64,000 nt of DNA from Cellulomonas sp. SG140 (GTDB lineage Bacteria; Actinomycetota; Actinomycetes; Actinomycetales; Cellulomonadaceae): contig NZ_JANZLA010000002.1 in assembly GCF_025770785.1 (NCBI RefSeq), positions 331,698 to 395,697 on the forward strand. The letters run 5' to 3'. The position numbers were made by a program, and so were the translations under genes. The notes under the pieces were generated by a model, which saw nothing but the letters and a program-made list of their open reading frames with translations, was not told the origin of the DNA and made no database searches. Each line of letters starts with the position of its first letter. Position 1 is the first letter of the stretch. Shown one piece after another: positions 35,475 through 44,263 of this stretch.

Positions 35475-36899
35475 TCAGACGTCGTAGTAGAGCTCGAACT
35501 CGTGCGGGTGCGGCCGCAGCCGGATCGGGTCGACCTCGGCGGAGCGCTTGTAGTCGATCCAGGTCTCGATCAGGTCCGGGGTGAACACGTTGCCGGCGGT
35601 CAGCCAGTCGTGGTCCGCCTCGAGGTTGTCGAGCACCTCGGGCAGCGAGCCCGGCACCTGCTGGATGAGCGCGTGCTCCTCCGGGGGCAGCTCGTACAGG
35701 TCCTTGTCGACCGGCTCCGGCGGCTCGATGCGGTTCTGGATGCCGTCGAGACCAGCCATCAGCATCGCCGAGAAGGCGAGGTACGGGTTGCTCGACGGGT
35801 CCGGCACGCGGAACTCGATGCGCTTGGCCTTCGGGCTCGAGCCCGTGACCGGGATGCGGATGCATGCCGACCGGTTGCGAGCCGAGTAGACCAGGTTGAC
35901 GGGCGCCTCGAAGCCGGGCACCAGGCGGTGGTAGCTGTTCACCGTCGGGTTGGTGAAGGCGAGCAGCGACGGCGCGTGCTTGAGCAGGCCGCCGATGTAC
36001 CAGCGGGCGATGTCGGACAGGCCGCCGTAGCCCTTCTCGTCGAAGAACAGCGGCTCGCCGTCCTTCCAGAGCGACTGGTGGACGTGCATGCCCGAGCCGT
36101 TGTCGCCGAACAGCGGCTTCGGCATGAAGGTGGCGGTGCGCCCGTTCTGGTGGGCGACGTTCTTCACCACGTACTTGAACAGCTGCACCTTGTCGGCCGA
36201 CTTGGCCAGCGTGTCGAAGCGGTAGTTGATCTCCGCCTGGCCCGCGGTGCCGACCTCGTGGTGCGCGCGCTCGACCTGCAGGCCGAGCTCGTCGAGCAGC
36301 AGCGAGATCTCGTCGCGGATGTCCCCGAACTGGTCCACCGGCGCGACGGGGAAGTAGCCGCCCTTGTAGGGCGTCTTGTGGCCGAGGTTGCCACCCTCCT
36401 CCTCGCGGCCGCTGTTCCACGCGGCCTCGATGGAGTCGATGAAGTAGAAGCCGGCGTCCTGGCGAGTCTGGAAGCGCACGGAGTCGAAGATGTAGAACTC
36501 GGCCTCCGGTGCGAAGAAGGCGGTGTCCGCGATGCCGGTCGAGCGCAGGTACGCCTCTGCCTTGGCGGCGATCTGGCGCGGGTCGCGGCTGTAGGGCTCG
36601 TCGGTGTAGGGGTCGACGATCGACATGTTGATGTTCAGCGTCTTCTCCACGCGGAACGGGTCGACGTAGGCCGTCGTCACGTCCGGGATCAGCTTCATGT
36701 CCGACTCGTGGATCGCCTGGAAGCCGCGGATCGACGAACCGTCGAACATCTGACCGTTGACGAAGAAGTCGTCGTCGACGGACGCCGCGGGGACGTTGAA
36801 GTGCTGCATGACGCCGGGCAGGTCACAGAACCGGACGTCGACGAACTTGACGTCCTCGCTCTTGATGAACGCCAGGACTTCCTCTGGCTTGCTGAACAT
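35475..36899 (-). CDS. glnA: glutamine synthetase, type I-beta
   Basis: The main ammonia-assimilating enzyme (glutamate + NH3 + ATP to glutamine), a dodecamer in the cytoplasm. The 474-residue product has [52 protein letters not shown] and the adenylylation loop [10 protein letters not shown] with Tyr402, the GlnE target. A perfect GlnR box lies 86 bases upstream, so nitrogen control is likely at both transcriptional and enzyme levels. The ATG 36899 follows GAGGAGCAGCG. It is convergent with glnE. Confidence 0.97.
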   Translation of the reverse strand: MFSKPEEVLAFIKSEDVKFVDVRFCDLPGVMQHFNVPAASVDDDFFVNGQMFDGSSIRGFQAIHESDMKLIPDVTTAYVDPFRVEKTLNINMSIVDPYTDEPYSRDPRQIAAKAEAYLRSTGIADTAFFAPEAEFYIFDSVRFQTRQDAGFYFIDSIEAAWNSGREEEGGNLGHKTPYKGGYFPVAPVDQFGDIRDEISLLLDELGLQVERAHHEVGTAGQAEINYRFDTLAKSADKVQLFKYVVKNVAHQNGRTATFMPKPLFGDNGSGMHVHQSLWKDGEPLFFDEKGYGGLSDIARWYIGGLLKHAPSLLAFTNPTVNSYHRLVPGFEAPVNLVYSARNRSACIRIPVTGSSPKAKRIEFRVPDPSSNPYLAFSAMLMAGLDGIQNRIEPPEPVDKDLYELPPEEHALIQQVPGSLPEVLDNLEADHDWLTAGNVFTPDLIETWIDYKRSAEVDPIRLRPHPHEFELYYDV

Positions 36900-36946
36900 C
36901 CGCTGCTCCTCGGTTGAGTCCAGCCCGTGTGCTCGGGCCTGCGCAG

Positions 36947-36952
36947 AGGCTA
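36947..36952 (-). promoter_or_regulatory. candidate -10 of glnA
   Basis: The reverse strand reads TAGCCT 47 bases before the ATG and about 32 bases after the GlnR box. There is no good -35, as expected for an activator-dependent promoter. Confidence 0.45.
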
Positions 36953-36984
36953 GGCGCACGTGATGACGCGCCGGTGCCACGTCT

Positions 36985-37000
36985 GTTTCGGCGGTGTTAC
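36985..37000 (-). promoter_or_regulatory. GlnR binding site upstream of glnA
   Basis: The reverse strand reads GTAAC-ACCGCC-GAAAC, an exact match to the GlnR half-box pair gTnAc-n6-GaAAc known from Streptomyces and Mycobacterium. A weaker GGCAC follows six bases later. Confidence 0.75.
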
Positions 37001-37061
37001 GTGAGGACGCCCGGTGTGACCGCCGTGCGACGACCCGGACGGTCGTCCGGGACCTTTCTCC

Positions 37062-37067
37062 TAGGCT
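37062..37067 (+). promoter_or_regulatory. -10 element of leaderless RDD gene
   Basis: TAGGCT, six bases before GTG 37074. Confidence 0.65.
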
Positions 37068-37073
37068 GGCGGC

Positions 37074-37601
37074 GTGGCACGACGTGAGGACATGGGCTCG
37101 GGGCTCGAGGGCGACGTGACCTCCGGGGCCGGTGCCGGCACCAGGCTCGGGCTGCCCGTGTCCGGTCCGGGGTCGCCGGCACGGACCGGCCGCCGGCTGC
37201 TCGCCCTGGCGGTGGACTGGCTCGCCTGCCTGCTGATCTCGGGCGCGCTGTTCCCCAGCTCTCGGGCCGCGACGTTCTCGCTGGTGCGGGGTGACCCCAC
37301 GGCGACGCTCGGCATCTTCGCGCTGGAGAACGTGCTGCTGGTCGGCACGGTCGGTCACACCCTGGGGCACCGGCTGCTCAACCTGCGCGTGCGGACGGCG
37401 CCCGCCGTCGGGGCCGGAGCGGGCACTGACCGCCGCGTCTCTTCGGGTAGTCCGGTATCCGACCCAGGCCGCCCACCAGGGCTCGTCCGGGCCGCCGTGC
37501 GGACCGTCCTGCTGCTCCTCGTGATCCCCGCCGTCGTGCAGGACGGGGAGGGCCGAGGCCTGCACGACCGCGCGGGCGGGACGGTGATCGTCCGGCGCTG
37601 A
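37074..37601 (+). CDS. RDD-family membrane protein
   Basis: The 175-residue protein has the RDD pattern. After a disordered N-terminal 38 residues, the first helix contains the Arg and Asp of the family ([20 protein letters not shown]), then [19 protein letters not shown], the conserved second motif, and a last helix [15 protein letters not shown] followed by [15 protein letters not shown] proteins are small integral membrane proteins, some linked to ion transport; the role here is unknown. It is divergent from glnA, as with the RDD gene next to glnA1 in M. tuberculosis. Confidence 0.9.
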   Translation: MARREDMGSGLEGDVTSGAGAGTRLGLPVSGPGSPARTGRRLLALAVDWLACLLISGALFPSSRAATFSLVRGDPTATLGIFALENVLLVGTVGHTLGHRLLNLRVRTAPAVGAGAGTDRRVSSGSPVSDPGRPPGLVRAAVRTVLLLLVIPAVVQDGEGRGLHDRAGGTVIVRR

Positions 37602-37618
37602 ACCGGTCGGTCAGCGCC
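37594..37618. terminator. hairpin spanning both convergent stop codons
   Basis: GGCGCTGA (37594-37601) pairs perfectly with TCAGCGCC (37611-37618). The two arms contain the TGA stops of the RDD and DUF4191 genes. Confidence 0.6.
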
Positions 37619-38351
37619 CGCGCAGACCGCGCCGGTCGGGGCGCATCCGGGTCGGGTCGATGCCCTTCGGCATCGGGAGGCGCATCCCACCCAGTGCCGT
37701 GAGCCGCTTGCTCACCTCGGCGACCTCCGCCTTGGTCAGCTGGGGACGCAGCTTCTGCACCGCACGGGGCAGCTTGCGCAGGGGTACCTGGCCGGGCTCG
37801 TCGCCCATCTGCATGACGGTGATGGGGGCGCCCGAGATCACCCGCGCGGTCCGCTTGCGCTCCTGCTCGAGCAGCTTGCCCGCGCGGCTCGCGGGCCCCT
37901 CGCTGACCAGCACGACACCGGCTCGGCCCAGGCCGCGGAACACCAGGTCCTGCGTGCGGGGGTCCACCGCCACGGGCTCCTCGGTGAAGGTCCAGCCCTT
38001 GCGGATCGTGCCGAGCGCGGCGCGCGATGCACCGGGCTGACCCTCGATCTGGGTGTAGGCAGCGGTCTCCGCGCGCCTCGCCAGCACGAACATCGCGCCC
38101 AGCGCCGCGAACGGGATGCTCAGCACCAGCATGTAGATCAGCGAGTGCACGAGGAGCCCGACCACGAGGCCGATCGCGACGATGCCGAAGAACACCGCGA
38201 GGATCAACCAGGTGATCGCCGGGTCGTGCTTCCGGGTCATCTGGTAGGCGGTCCAGACCTGGGTGTACCAGCGGACCTTCTTGGGGGCGGTGTCGGTGGT
38301 GCCGGCGGCGCCCTTGGCAGGGCGTGACGGCGGTGTGCTCGCGCGGGCCAT
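37611..38351 (-). CDS. DUF4191 membrane protein
   Basis: The 246-residue protein has a basic N-terminal tail, KVRWYTQVWTAYQMTRKHDP, two transmembrane helices (about 46-64 and 68-88) and a soluble C-terminal domain with RPQLTKAEVAEVSKRLTALG. This is the actinobacterial DUF4191 family, known mainly by its place beside lipA. Function unknown. The leaderless-type -10 TAGACT lies eight bases upstream of the ATG. Its stop codon forms part of a hairpin shared with the RDD gene. Confidence 0.9.
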   Translation of the reverse strand: MARASTPPSRPAKGAAGTTDTAPKKVRWYTQVWTAYQMTRKHDPAITWLILAVFFGIVAIGLVVGLLVHSLIYMLVLSIPFAALGAMFVLARRAETAAYTQIEGQPGASRAALGTIRKGWTFTEEPVAVDPRTQDLVFRGLGRAGVVLVSEGPASRAGKLLEQERKRTARVISGAPITVMQMGDEPGQVPLRKLPRAVQKLRPQLTKAEVAEVSKRLTALGGMRLPMPKGIDPTRMRPDRRGLRGR

Positions 38352-38359
38352 GGGACGCG

Positions 38360-38365
38360 AGTCTA
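38360..38365 (-). promoter_or_regulatory. -10 element of leaderless DUF4191 gene
   Basis: TAGACT on the reverse strand, eight bases before the ATG. Confidence 0.55.
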
Positions 38366-38401
38366 CCGACGGCCGAACGGCCTCCTGCGCAGCGGAGAGG
38401 C

Positions 38402-39415
38402 TCAGCGACCAGCGGTGCGGGCGAGCACCGAGGCCGCCTCCTGGCGCGCCGTCGTGGGTTCCGCCAGGTGCTCGAGGCCGGCCGGGACGGTCGCGCCGCG
38501 CCGCGCCATGGCCTGGGCCCACAGTCGCCCGGCCCGGTACGACGAGCGCACCAGCGGGCCGGCCATCACGCCGGCGAACCCGATCCGGCGGGCCTCGTCG
38601 GACAGCTCGACGAACTCCTCGGGCCGCACCCACCGGTCCACCGGGTGGTGCCGCACCGACGGCCGCAGGTACTGGGTGATCGTGATCAGGTCGCACCCGG
38701 CCTCGTGCAGGGCGACCAGTGCCTCCCGCACCTCGTCCGTCGTCTCGCCCATCCCCAGGATCAGGTTGGACTTGGTGACCAGCCCGGCCTCACGCGCCGC
38801 GGTGAGCACGGACAGCGACCGCTCGTAGCGGAATCCGGGCCGGATCGTCTTGAAGATCCGCGGCACCGTCTCCAGGTTGTGCGCGAGCACCTGCGGGGCG
38901 GAGCCGAACACCTCGGCGAGCCGCTCGGGACGGGCGTCGAAGTCCGGGATCAGCAGCTCGACGCCGGTCCCGGGGTTGACCGCACGGATGCGGCGCACGG
39001 TCTCGGCGTAGAGCCACGCACCGCCGTCCGGCAGGTCGTCGCGGGCGACGCCCGTGACCGTGGCGTACTTCAGGCCCATTGCCTGGACGGACTCGGCCAC
39101 GCGGCGCGGCTCGTCGGCGTCGAAGGGCTCCGGCCTGCCCGAGTCGATCTGGCAGAAGTCGCATCGCCGGGTGCACGTGCCGCCCCCGATGAGGAAGGTC
39201 GCCTCGCGATCCTCCCAGCACTCGAAGATGTTGGGGCAGCCGGCCTCCTCGCACACGGTGTGGAGGCCCTCGCGGCGGACGAGGTGCTTCAGCTCGTCGT
39301 ACTGCGGGCCCATCGTCGCGCGGGTGCGGATCCACTCGGGTTTGCGCTCGATCGGCGTCTCTGCGTTCCGGGCCTCGACCCGCAGCATCCGGCGTCCCTC
39401 GGGTGCGATCGTCAC
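38402..39415 (-). CDS. lipA: lipoyl synthase
   Basis: This radical-SAM enzyme inserts two sulfurs into octanoyl groups on E2 and H-protein lipoyl domains. Both clusters are present in the 337-residue protein: the auxiliary cluster [12 protein letters not shown] and the radical-SAM motif CTRRCDFC. The C-terminal RSSYRAG Ser that ligates the auxiliary cluster is also present. The GTG at 39415 is preceded by TAGTCT seven bases away and no ribosome-binding site. lipB lies 767 bases upstream, separated by a flavodoxin-like gene on the other strand. Confidence 0.96.
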   Translation of the reverse strand: MTIAPEGRRMLRVEARNAETPIERKPEWIRTRATMGPQYDELKHLVRREGLHTVCEEAGCPNIFECWEDREATFLIGGGTCTRRCDFCQIDSGRPEPFDADEPRRVAESVQAMGLKYATVTGVARDDLPDGGAWLYAETVRRIRAVNPGTGVELLIPDFDARPERLAEVFGSAPQVLAHNLETVPRIFKTIRPGFRYERSLSVLTAAREAGLVTKSNLILGMGETTDEVREALVALHEAGCDLITITQYLRPSVRHHPVDRWVRPEEFVELSDEARRIGFAGVMAGPLVRSSYRAGRLWAQAMARRGATVPAGLEHLAEPTTARQEAASVLARTAGR

Positions 39416-39422
39416 GAAGGTC

Positions 39423-39428
39423 AGACTA
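39423..39428 (-). promoter_or_regulatory. -10 element of leaderless lipA
   Basis: TAGTCT on the reverse strand, seven bases before GTG 39415. Confidence 0.6.
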
Positions 39429-39595
39429 ACGCCGGCCTCGGCCGTGCCTTCCCGCGGTCCGCGGCCCGGACCCGTCGCAGGGACCTCGCAGGGACCTGGG
39501 TCCCGCGCACCCCGCCCCACCTCACGACACGCTGGAGAGGTTGGGCGCGGCGTCAGGGGAGGCCGAGCGGGGGGATCGCCCGGGAGGAGGCACGC

Positions 39596-40114
39596 ATGCG
39601 CGTCTTGGTGTCGGTGTCGTCGCGCCACGGCGGTACGCGGGAGATGGGTCAGGTCGTCGCGGCGGTGCTGCGCGACGCGGGCCACGACGTCGCGGAGATC
39701 GGTCCGGACGAGGTCGAGGACGTCACCGGGTACGACGCCGTGGTGCTGGGTTCTGCGGTCTACGTCGGGCGGCTCGCGCTCGGTGTGCGCGACCTCGTCG
39801 ACCGGCGCGCCGGGCAGCTGCGGGAGCGACCCGCGTGGCTCTTCTGGTCGGGCCCTGTCGGAGAGCCGGCGAGCGCCCCGGTGGTCCCGGACGACGTGAC
39901 GGAGGTGGCCAAGGCCGTCGGCGCCCGTGGTGTGCGGATGTTCCCGGGCCGCCTCGAACGCGCCGAGCTGAACATCTCCGAGCGCGCGCTCGTCGCGCTG
40001 GTGCACGCCCAGCCGGGCGACTACCGCGACCTGGAGGAGGTCCGCGACTGGGCGCTCGGCATCGACGAGGAGCTTCGAGCGCTTGCGCGGGAGGCCGACA
40101 GCGACACCTTCTGA
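39596..40114 (+). CDS. flavodoxin-domain protein
   Basis: The 172-residue protein has a flavodoxin fold. The FMN phosphate-binding loop is [12 protein letters not shown] (residues 6-17), the [12 protein letters not shown] segment follows a 50s-loop position, and [13 protein letters not shown] lies in the middle. It is close to the HemG / menaquinone-dependent protoporphyrinogen oxidase group, but heme synthesis genes are absent nearby, so only an electron-carrier role can be inferred. GGGAGGAGG precedes the ATG. It sits between lipB and lipA on the opposite strand. Confidence 0.88.
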   Translation: MRVLVSVSSRHGGTREMGQVVAAVLRDAGHDVAEIGPDEVEDVTGYDAVVLGSAVYVGRLALGVRDLVDRRAGQLRERPAWLFWSGPVGEPASAPVVPDDVTEVAKAVGARGVRMFPGRLERAELNISERALVALVHAQPGDYRDLEEVRDWALGIDEELRALAREADSDTF

Positions 40115-40130
40115 GGCGGCGGCCGCCGAC

Positions 40131-40153
40131 CGGTGGTCCGGAGCGGACCGCCG
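40131..40153. terminator. hairpin between flavodoxin and lipB genes
   Basis: CGGTGGTCCG (40131-40140) and CGGACCGCCG (40144-40153) pair with one mismatch and a 3-base loop between convergent genes. Confidence 0.5.
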
Positions 40154-40181
40154 CGCCGATGCGGTCGCACCAGGCGACGAT

Positions 40182-40859
40182 CTACCCCCGTGCGAGAGCC
40201 GGCGCCGCGAGGAGCGGATCGAGCGCGGTGACGAGGTGACGGCCGACCAGGGGGGCCACCTCGTCGATCGTCACGGTGCGACCGGCCTCGGCCGAGAGGC
40301 TGGTGACGTCGGCGTCGGCGATGCCGCACGGCACGATCCGGTCGAACTGGTGCAGGTCGCAGCAGCAGTTCAGCGCGAAGCCGTGCATCGTGACACCGCG
40401 AGCGACCCGGACCCCGATCGCGGCGACCTTCCGCTCGCGTCGAGCCGACGGAGTCCCGGGCGGGTCGGCCGGGAACCACACGCCGCTGCGCCCCTCCACC
40501 CGCACCGCGGTGAGATCGAGATCGGCACAGGTGCGGATGAGCGCCTCCTCCAACGCACGGACGTACGCGACGACGTCGACCGGCTCCGCCAGCCGCACGA
40601 TCGGGTAGCCGGTGAGCTGACCAGGGCCGTGCCACGTGATGCGGCCTCCGCGGTCGACGTCGACCACCGGGGTCCCGTCGACCGGGCGGTCCGCCGTGGC
40701 CGTGCGCTTGCCTGCCGTGTACACCGGCTCGTGCTCGACCAGCAGGACCGTGTCCTCCTGCTCGTCGTCGGCCACGCGGGCATGGACCCGACGCTGCAGG
40801 TCCCACGTCGGCACGTAGGGGGAGAGGGTGCCACCGAGGTCCAGGGGTTCGAACCGCAT
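40182..40859 (-). CDS. lipB: octanoyl-ACP:protein octanoyltransferase
   Basis: It moves octanoate from ACP to lipoyl domains, the step before LipA. The 225-residue protein has the family motifs in order: [43 protein letters not shown] (catalytic Lys) and [13 protein letters not shown] (catalytic Cys). A run of three cysteines, NCCCDLHQF, lies just before the last motif. The start has a TAGCCT -10 six bases upstream and is divergent from the oxidoreductase, the two starts being only 60 bases apart. Confidence 0.96.
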   Translation of the reverse strand: MRFEPLDLGGTLSPYVPTWDLQRRVHARVADDEQEDTVLLVEHEPVYTAGKRTATADRPVDGTPVVDVDRGGRITWHGPGQLTGYPIVRLAEPVDVVAYVRALEEALIRTCADLDLTAVRVEGRSGVWFPADPPGTPSARRERKVAAIGVRVARGVTMHGFALNCCCDLHQFDRIVPCGIADADVTSLSAEAGRTVTIDEVAPLVGRHLVTALDPLLAAPALARG

Positions 40860-40865
40860 GCCGGC

Positions 40866-40871
40866 AGGCTA
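40866..40871 (-). promoter_or_regulatory. -10 element of leaderless lipB
   Basis: TAGCCT on the reverse strand, six bases before the ATG. Confidence 0.65.
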
Positions 40872-40907
40872 ACCCGCGCCGCGCGTCGGACCCTGCGGGG
40901 GTCCCCG

Positions 40908-40913
40908 TAGGCT
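40908..40913 (+). promoter_or_regulatory. -10 element of leaderless oxidoreductase gene
   Basis: TAGGCT, six bases before ATG 40920. It lies back to back with the lipB -10, only 36 bases away. Confidence 0.65.
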
Positions 40914-40919
40914 GGGTGG

Positions 40920-41948
40920 ATGGAGTCCTTGCGGGTCGGTCTGGTCGGGTACGGCGGCTCGGGTCGGGGGATCCACGGGCGTCTGCTGCGCGAGCTCGGG
41001 CAGCGGGTGACCTGCGTGGTGACCCGGGGGCGGGCGGAGCAGGTGCACGCCGACTGGCCGGGTGCTCGCGTGGTGCCGGACGTCGCATCCCTCGTGCAGC
41101 ACGCCGCGGAGCTGGACCTCGTCGTCGTCGCGAGCCCGACGGGGGACCACGTCAGCAGCGTCGCGCCGCTGCTGCAGGCGCGGCTGCCCGTCGTGGTCGA
41201 CAAGCCGCTCGCACCGCGGGAGCACGAGGCGGCGGAGCTGGTGCGCCTCGCGAACGAGGTCGGTGGTCGGCTGACGGTCTTCCAGAACCGACGGTGGGAC
41301 CCCGAGCAGCTCACGCTGCGCGCGGTGCTGGCCGCCGGGGAGCTGGGCCGGGTGCACAGGTTCGAGCGCCGGTGGGAACGGTTCCGGCCCCAGCCCCAGC
41401 ACCGTTGGAAGGAGCAGGACGTCCAGGCGGGTGGTCTGCTGCTGGACCTCGGCGCGCACCTGGTGGACTCCGCGATCCAGCTGTTCGGCCCCGCGGTGTC
41501 CGTGACGGCGGAGCTGCGCACGCTGACCACGCCCGCGTTCGACGACGTGTTCATGGCGCTCACGCACGCCCCTGACGCCGACGGGCACTCGGTCATCAGC
41601 CACCTGCAGGCCGGCAGCCTCGTCGGTGCACCGGGGCCGCGTACCCGGGTGCTCGGTGACGAGGCTGCGTACCTCGTGACGCACTACGAGGGTGAGCCGA
41701 CGCCGTTCGAGCTGCTGGACCTGTCCGTCGGCCGTCCGGGATTCGAGGGTTGGCTGGTGCGCGGCGACGAGCGGACGCCGGTCCCGCGGGCGCCCGGTGG
41801 CCACGTGGACCTGTACCGCGACGTGGTCCGTTGGGTGACGGACGGAGGTCCTCCGCCGGTCGACCCGTGGGACGCCGTCCGCACCGCACGGGTGCTGGAC
41901 GCCGCCCTCGTGTCGGCGCGCGAGCACCGGGCCGTGCCGCTCGCCTGA
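40920..41948 (+). CDS. Gfo/Idh/MocA-family oxidoreductase
   Basis: The 342-residue NAD(P)-dependent enzyme has the N-terminal Rossmann motif VGLVGYGGSGRGIHG (residues 5-19), the VVDKPLAPREHEA motif in the place of the family EKP signature (Lys is catalytic), and a C-terminal domain with GGLLLDLGAHLVDSAIQLFG, whose Asp and His match the usual GGG.xxDxGxHxxD pattern. Substrates of this family are sugars, inositols or biliverdin; none can be assigned here. It stands alone, divergent from lipB. Confidence 0.9.
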   Translation: MESLRVGLVGYGGSGRGIHGRLLRELGQRVTCVVTRGRAEQVHADWPGARVVPDVASLVQHAAELDLVVVASPTGDHVSSVAPLLQARLPVVVDKPLAPREHEAAELVRLANEVGGRLTVFQNRRWDPEQLTLRAVLAAGELGRVHRFERRWERFRPQPQHRWKEQDVQAGGLLLDLGAHLVDSAIQLFGPAVSVTAELRTLTTPAFDDVFMALTHAPDADGHSVISHLQAGSLVGAPGPRTRVLGDEAAYLVTHYEGEPTPFELLDLSVGRPGFEGWLVRGDERTPVPRAPGGHVDLYRDVVRWVTDGGPPPVDPWDAVRTARVLDAALVSAREHRAVPLA

Positions 41949-42007
41949 GGCCGAACCCTGTGGACGGGGGGGCACCGTCCCGGTCGGCGCTCCGCTTTCA
42001 TGTCGGC

Positions 42008-43360
42008 GTGCCCGACATGCCCCCGATCGACGTCGACCGTGCCCTGACGGCGCTCGGACTTCTCGCGACGGGCGGTACGGGCACGGCGGGCGGGTGGCTG
42101 GCGCGGCGACCGGAGGACGAGTCGCCGGCCTTCGAGCTCCTGGTCCTGATGGCGGCCGCCGACGAGCGGCTGGTCGACCGCGTCCACCGGTTCGCGGAGC
42201 TCCAGCACCCGCACCTGGGTCAGGTGCGTGCCGTGACACCGATCGATCCCGGCCGCACTGGGGTGCTGGTCGACCACGTCGTCGGGGTGAGCCTGGGCGC
42301 GGTCCGGCGTGCGCGCGCCCCGATGACGGACGGGGAGTGCGTGACGCTGCTCGTCCCCCTGTGCCAGGTGCTGTCGGCGCTCGGCGCCGCCGGCCTGGCG
42401 CACGGTGCCGTCGAGGCGGACAACGTCGTGGTCCAGCCGGACGGTCGGCCCGTGCTCGTCGCACCGCGACCGGGCCTGGTGGGCACCGCGCTGCCTGAGG
42501 ACGACCTGTCGCGTCTGCTCTCGACGGTCGTCGGCGTGATGCCCGAGGAGGACGGTGCCCTGCTCGCGGGGCCAGCGTCCGTCCCACGGCTTCGCCCGGT
42601 GCTCGACGAGCTGCTGGCCGGCGGCTGCTCGGCGGACGAGGTCGTGGCACGGTGCTTCGCCACCGCGGAGCCGGAGGCCGTGCGGCTGCCGGACGCCGCC
42701 GCGCTGGCGGGCGCCTCCCTTGTCGCAGGGATGCGGCGTCCGTTCCCGGTCTCGGGAGGGACCGAGCGCCGACCGTTACCGCGCTCGTCGGGCGGCACGA
42801 CGAGAACCACCCGACGTCGACCACCTGCCGCTGCGCCGCGGTCCGCGCGGCGCCGGGTCGTCGTCTCAGTCGCCGCCAGCGTTCTGCTGGTCGCCGCCGT
42901 CGGGATCGGCCGGCACGTCCTCGCGCACCCTGCGACGAGGGAGGTCTCGGCGACCCCGGAGCCCTTGCTCGACCGCAGCGACCCGGCCGGGGCCGCGGCG
43001 GAGCTGACGCGGCGCAGGGCCGACGTGCTGCGATCGGGTTCGGCCGACCGGGTGGCGGACGTCGCGGTGACGGGCGGGCCGGCGGCCCGGGCCGACGCCG
43101 ACGTGATCGCATCGCTGGGCGGGGGCGGCGCCGAGGGGCTCAGCGCGCGTGTCGACTCCGCCTCGGTGACCGGGACGCCGACGCAGGACGAGGCTGACGT
43201 GTCGGTCAGCTCGGCGACGTCCGGCTACGTGGTCGTGGGAACCGACGGACGACGCACCACCGCCGCAGCTGCGGCGCCCCGAACCGTGCTGCTCCACCTG
43301 CGGTGGACGGCCGCCGGTTGGCGGGTGTGGTCCGTCAGCCAGCCGGGAGCTGCGCCCTGA
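42008..43360 (+). CDS. membrane pseudokinase-like protein
   Basis: The 450-residue protein has a protein-kinase-like cytoplasmic part. HLGQVRAVTPIDPGRTGVLV resembles a kinase hinge, and HGAVEADNVVV (132-142) aligns with the HRDLKPxN loop but lacks the catalytic Asp and Lys. No glycine loop, VAxK lysine or DFG motif can be seen. An Arg/Pro-rich linker (about 250-283), one transmembrane helix (about 284-303) and an extracellular Ala/Asp-rich domain ending LHLRWTAAGWRVWSVS follow. Kinase-like scaffolds of this shape occur in actinobacterial cell-wall control. The start is GTG 42008 or ATG 42017. The 3' end overlaps the next gene on the other strand by 26 bases. Confidence 0.78.
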   Translation: MPDMPPIDVDRALTALGLLATGGTGTAGGWLARRPEDESPAFELLVLMAAADERLVDRVHRFAELQHPHLGQVRAVTPIDPGRTGVLVDHVVGVSLGAVRRARAPMTDGECVTLLVPLCQVLSALGAAGLAHGAVEADNVVVQPDGRPVLVAPRPGLVGTALPEDDLSRLLSTVVGVMPEEDGALLAGPASVPRLRPVLDELLAGGCSADEVVARCFATAEPEAVRLPDAAALAGASLVAGMRRPFPVSGGTERRPLPRSSGGTTRTTRRRPPAAAPRSARRRVVVSVAASVLLVAAVGIGRHVLAHPATREVSATPEPLLDRSDPAGAAAELTRRRADVLRSGSADRVADVAVTGGPAARADADVIASLGGGGAEGLSARVDSASVTGTPTQDEADVSVSSATSGYVVVGTDGRRTTAAAAAPRTVLLHLRWTAAGWRVWSVSQPGAAP

Positions 43361-44234
43361 GCCACGAGGCGGCCGTGGCGATGTCGGGGTGCTCCGGCAG
43401 GAAGCCCGACGCCGCGAGAGTCGTCGGAACGGCGCGCACCGAGCCGAGGACCTCGGGGGCGAAGTCACCGAGGACCAGCCTCAGCGCCCACGCCGGCGCC
43501 GGCAGGACGGCCGGCCGGTGCCACTCCGCCGCGAGGGCGGCGACCACGTCACGGTTGCGTGCCGGCTCGGCGACCAGGTTGGCCGGCCCCGCGACGTCGC
43601 TGCTCAGCAGGTGGGTGATCGCCCGCACCTCGTCGAGCAGCGTGATCCAGGCCCAGAACTGCCGTCCCGAGCCGAGCGGGCCGCCCAGCCCCCACCGGAT
43701 GAGGGGGAGCAGCCGCCCGAGCGCCCCGCCGTTCGGGCTGAGGACGATGCCGGTCCGCAGGTGGACGACCCGGACGCCCGCGTCCGTCGCCGGCTGCGTC
43801 GCCGCCTCCCAACGGCGCACCACCTCGGCGAAGAAGGTGCTGCCGAACGGCTCCGCCTCGCTGAGCACGTCGTCACCACGGTCGCCGTAGGCGCCGATCC
43901 CCGAGGCCTGCAGCAGGATCCGCGGGGTGTCCGGGTCTGCGGCGAGCGTCGCCGAGATCAAGCCGGTGGTGCGCAGCCGCGAGCCGATCACCTGTCGTTT
44001 CCGAGCGGGTGTCAGCGGTCGGCTGCCGACGTTGACGCCGGCCAGGTTCACCACTGCGTCGACGCCGTGCAGCAGCGCTGGGTCGAGGCGGCCCCGGTCC
44101 GGGTCCCACGGCAGCTCGTCGGGGCCGGCGGGACGTCCGCGAACCAGACGGAGCACCTCGTGGCCGGAGTCCACGAGGTGGGGGAGCAGGGCGCTGCCGA
44201 TCAGGCCGTGCGAACCGGCGACGACGACGCGCAC
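43335..44234 (-). CDS. TIGR01777-type SDR epimerase (SDR39U1)
   Basis: The 299-residue protein has the NAD(P) motif VVVAGSHGLIGSALLPHLVD, VVNLAGVNVGSRP, LLQASGIGAYGDRG (the SxxxxYG site in this family) and C-terminal APAWALRLVLGDFAPEVL, the DUF1731 tail typical of SDR39U1. The substrate is unknown. It lies between lipB and the E2 gene, the position of Rv2216 in M. tuberculosis, which suggests a conserved though unexplained link. GTG 44234 follows GGGGAGGAG. Confidence 0.92.
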   Translation of the reverse strand: MRVVVAGSHGLIGSALLPHLVDSGHEVLRLVRGRPAGPDELPWDPDRGRLDPALLHGVDAVVNLAGVNVGSRPLTPARKRQVIGSRLRTTGLISATLAADPDTPRILLQASGIGAYGDRGDDVLSEAEPFGSTFFAEVVRRWEAATQPATDAGVRVVHLRTGIVLSPNGGALGRLLPLIRWGLGGPLGSGRQFWAWITLLDEVRAITHLLSSDVAGPANLVAEPARNRDVVAALAAEWHRPAVLPAPAWALRLVLGDFAPEVLGSVRAVPTTLAASGFLPEHPDIATAASWLRAQLPAG

Positions 44235-44263
44235 GCCCTGCTCCTCCCCTCGTCCGTCGGGGC

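Noticed and set aside
40320..40390. Three-cysteine run (NCCC) in LipB as a metal site
   Set aside because: The catalytic Cys and Lys motifs are intact and a chance run in a variable loop is the simpler explanation.
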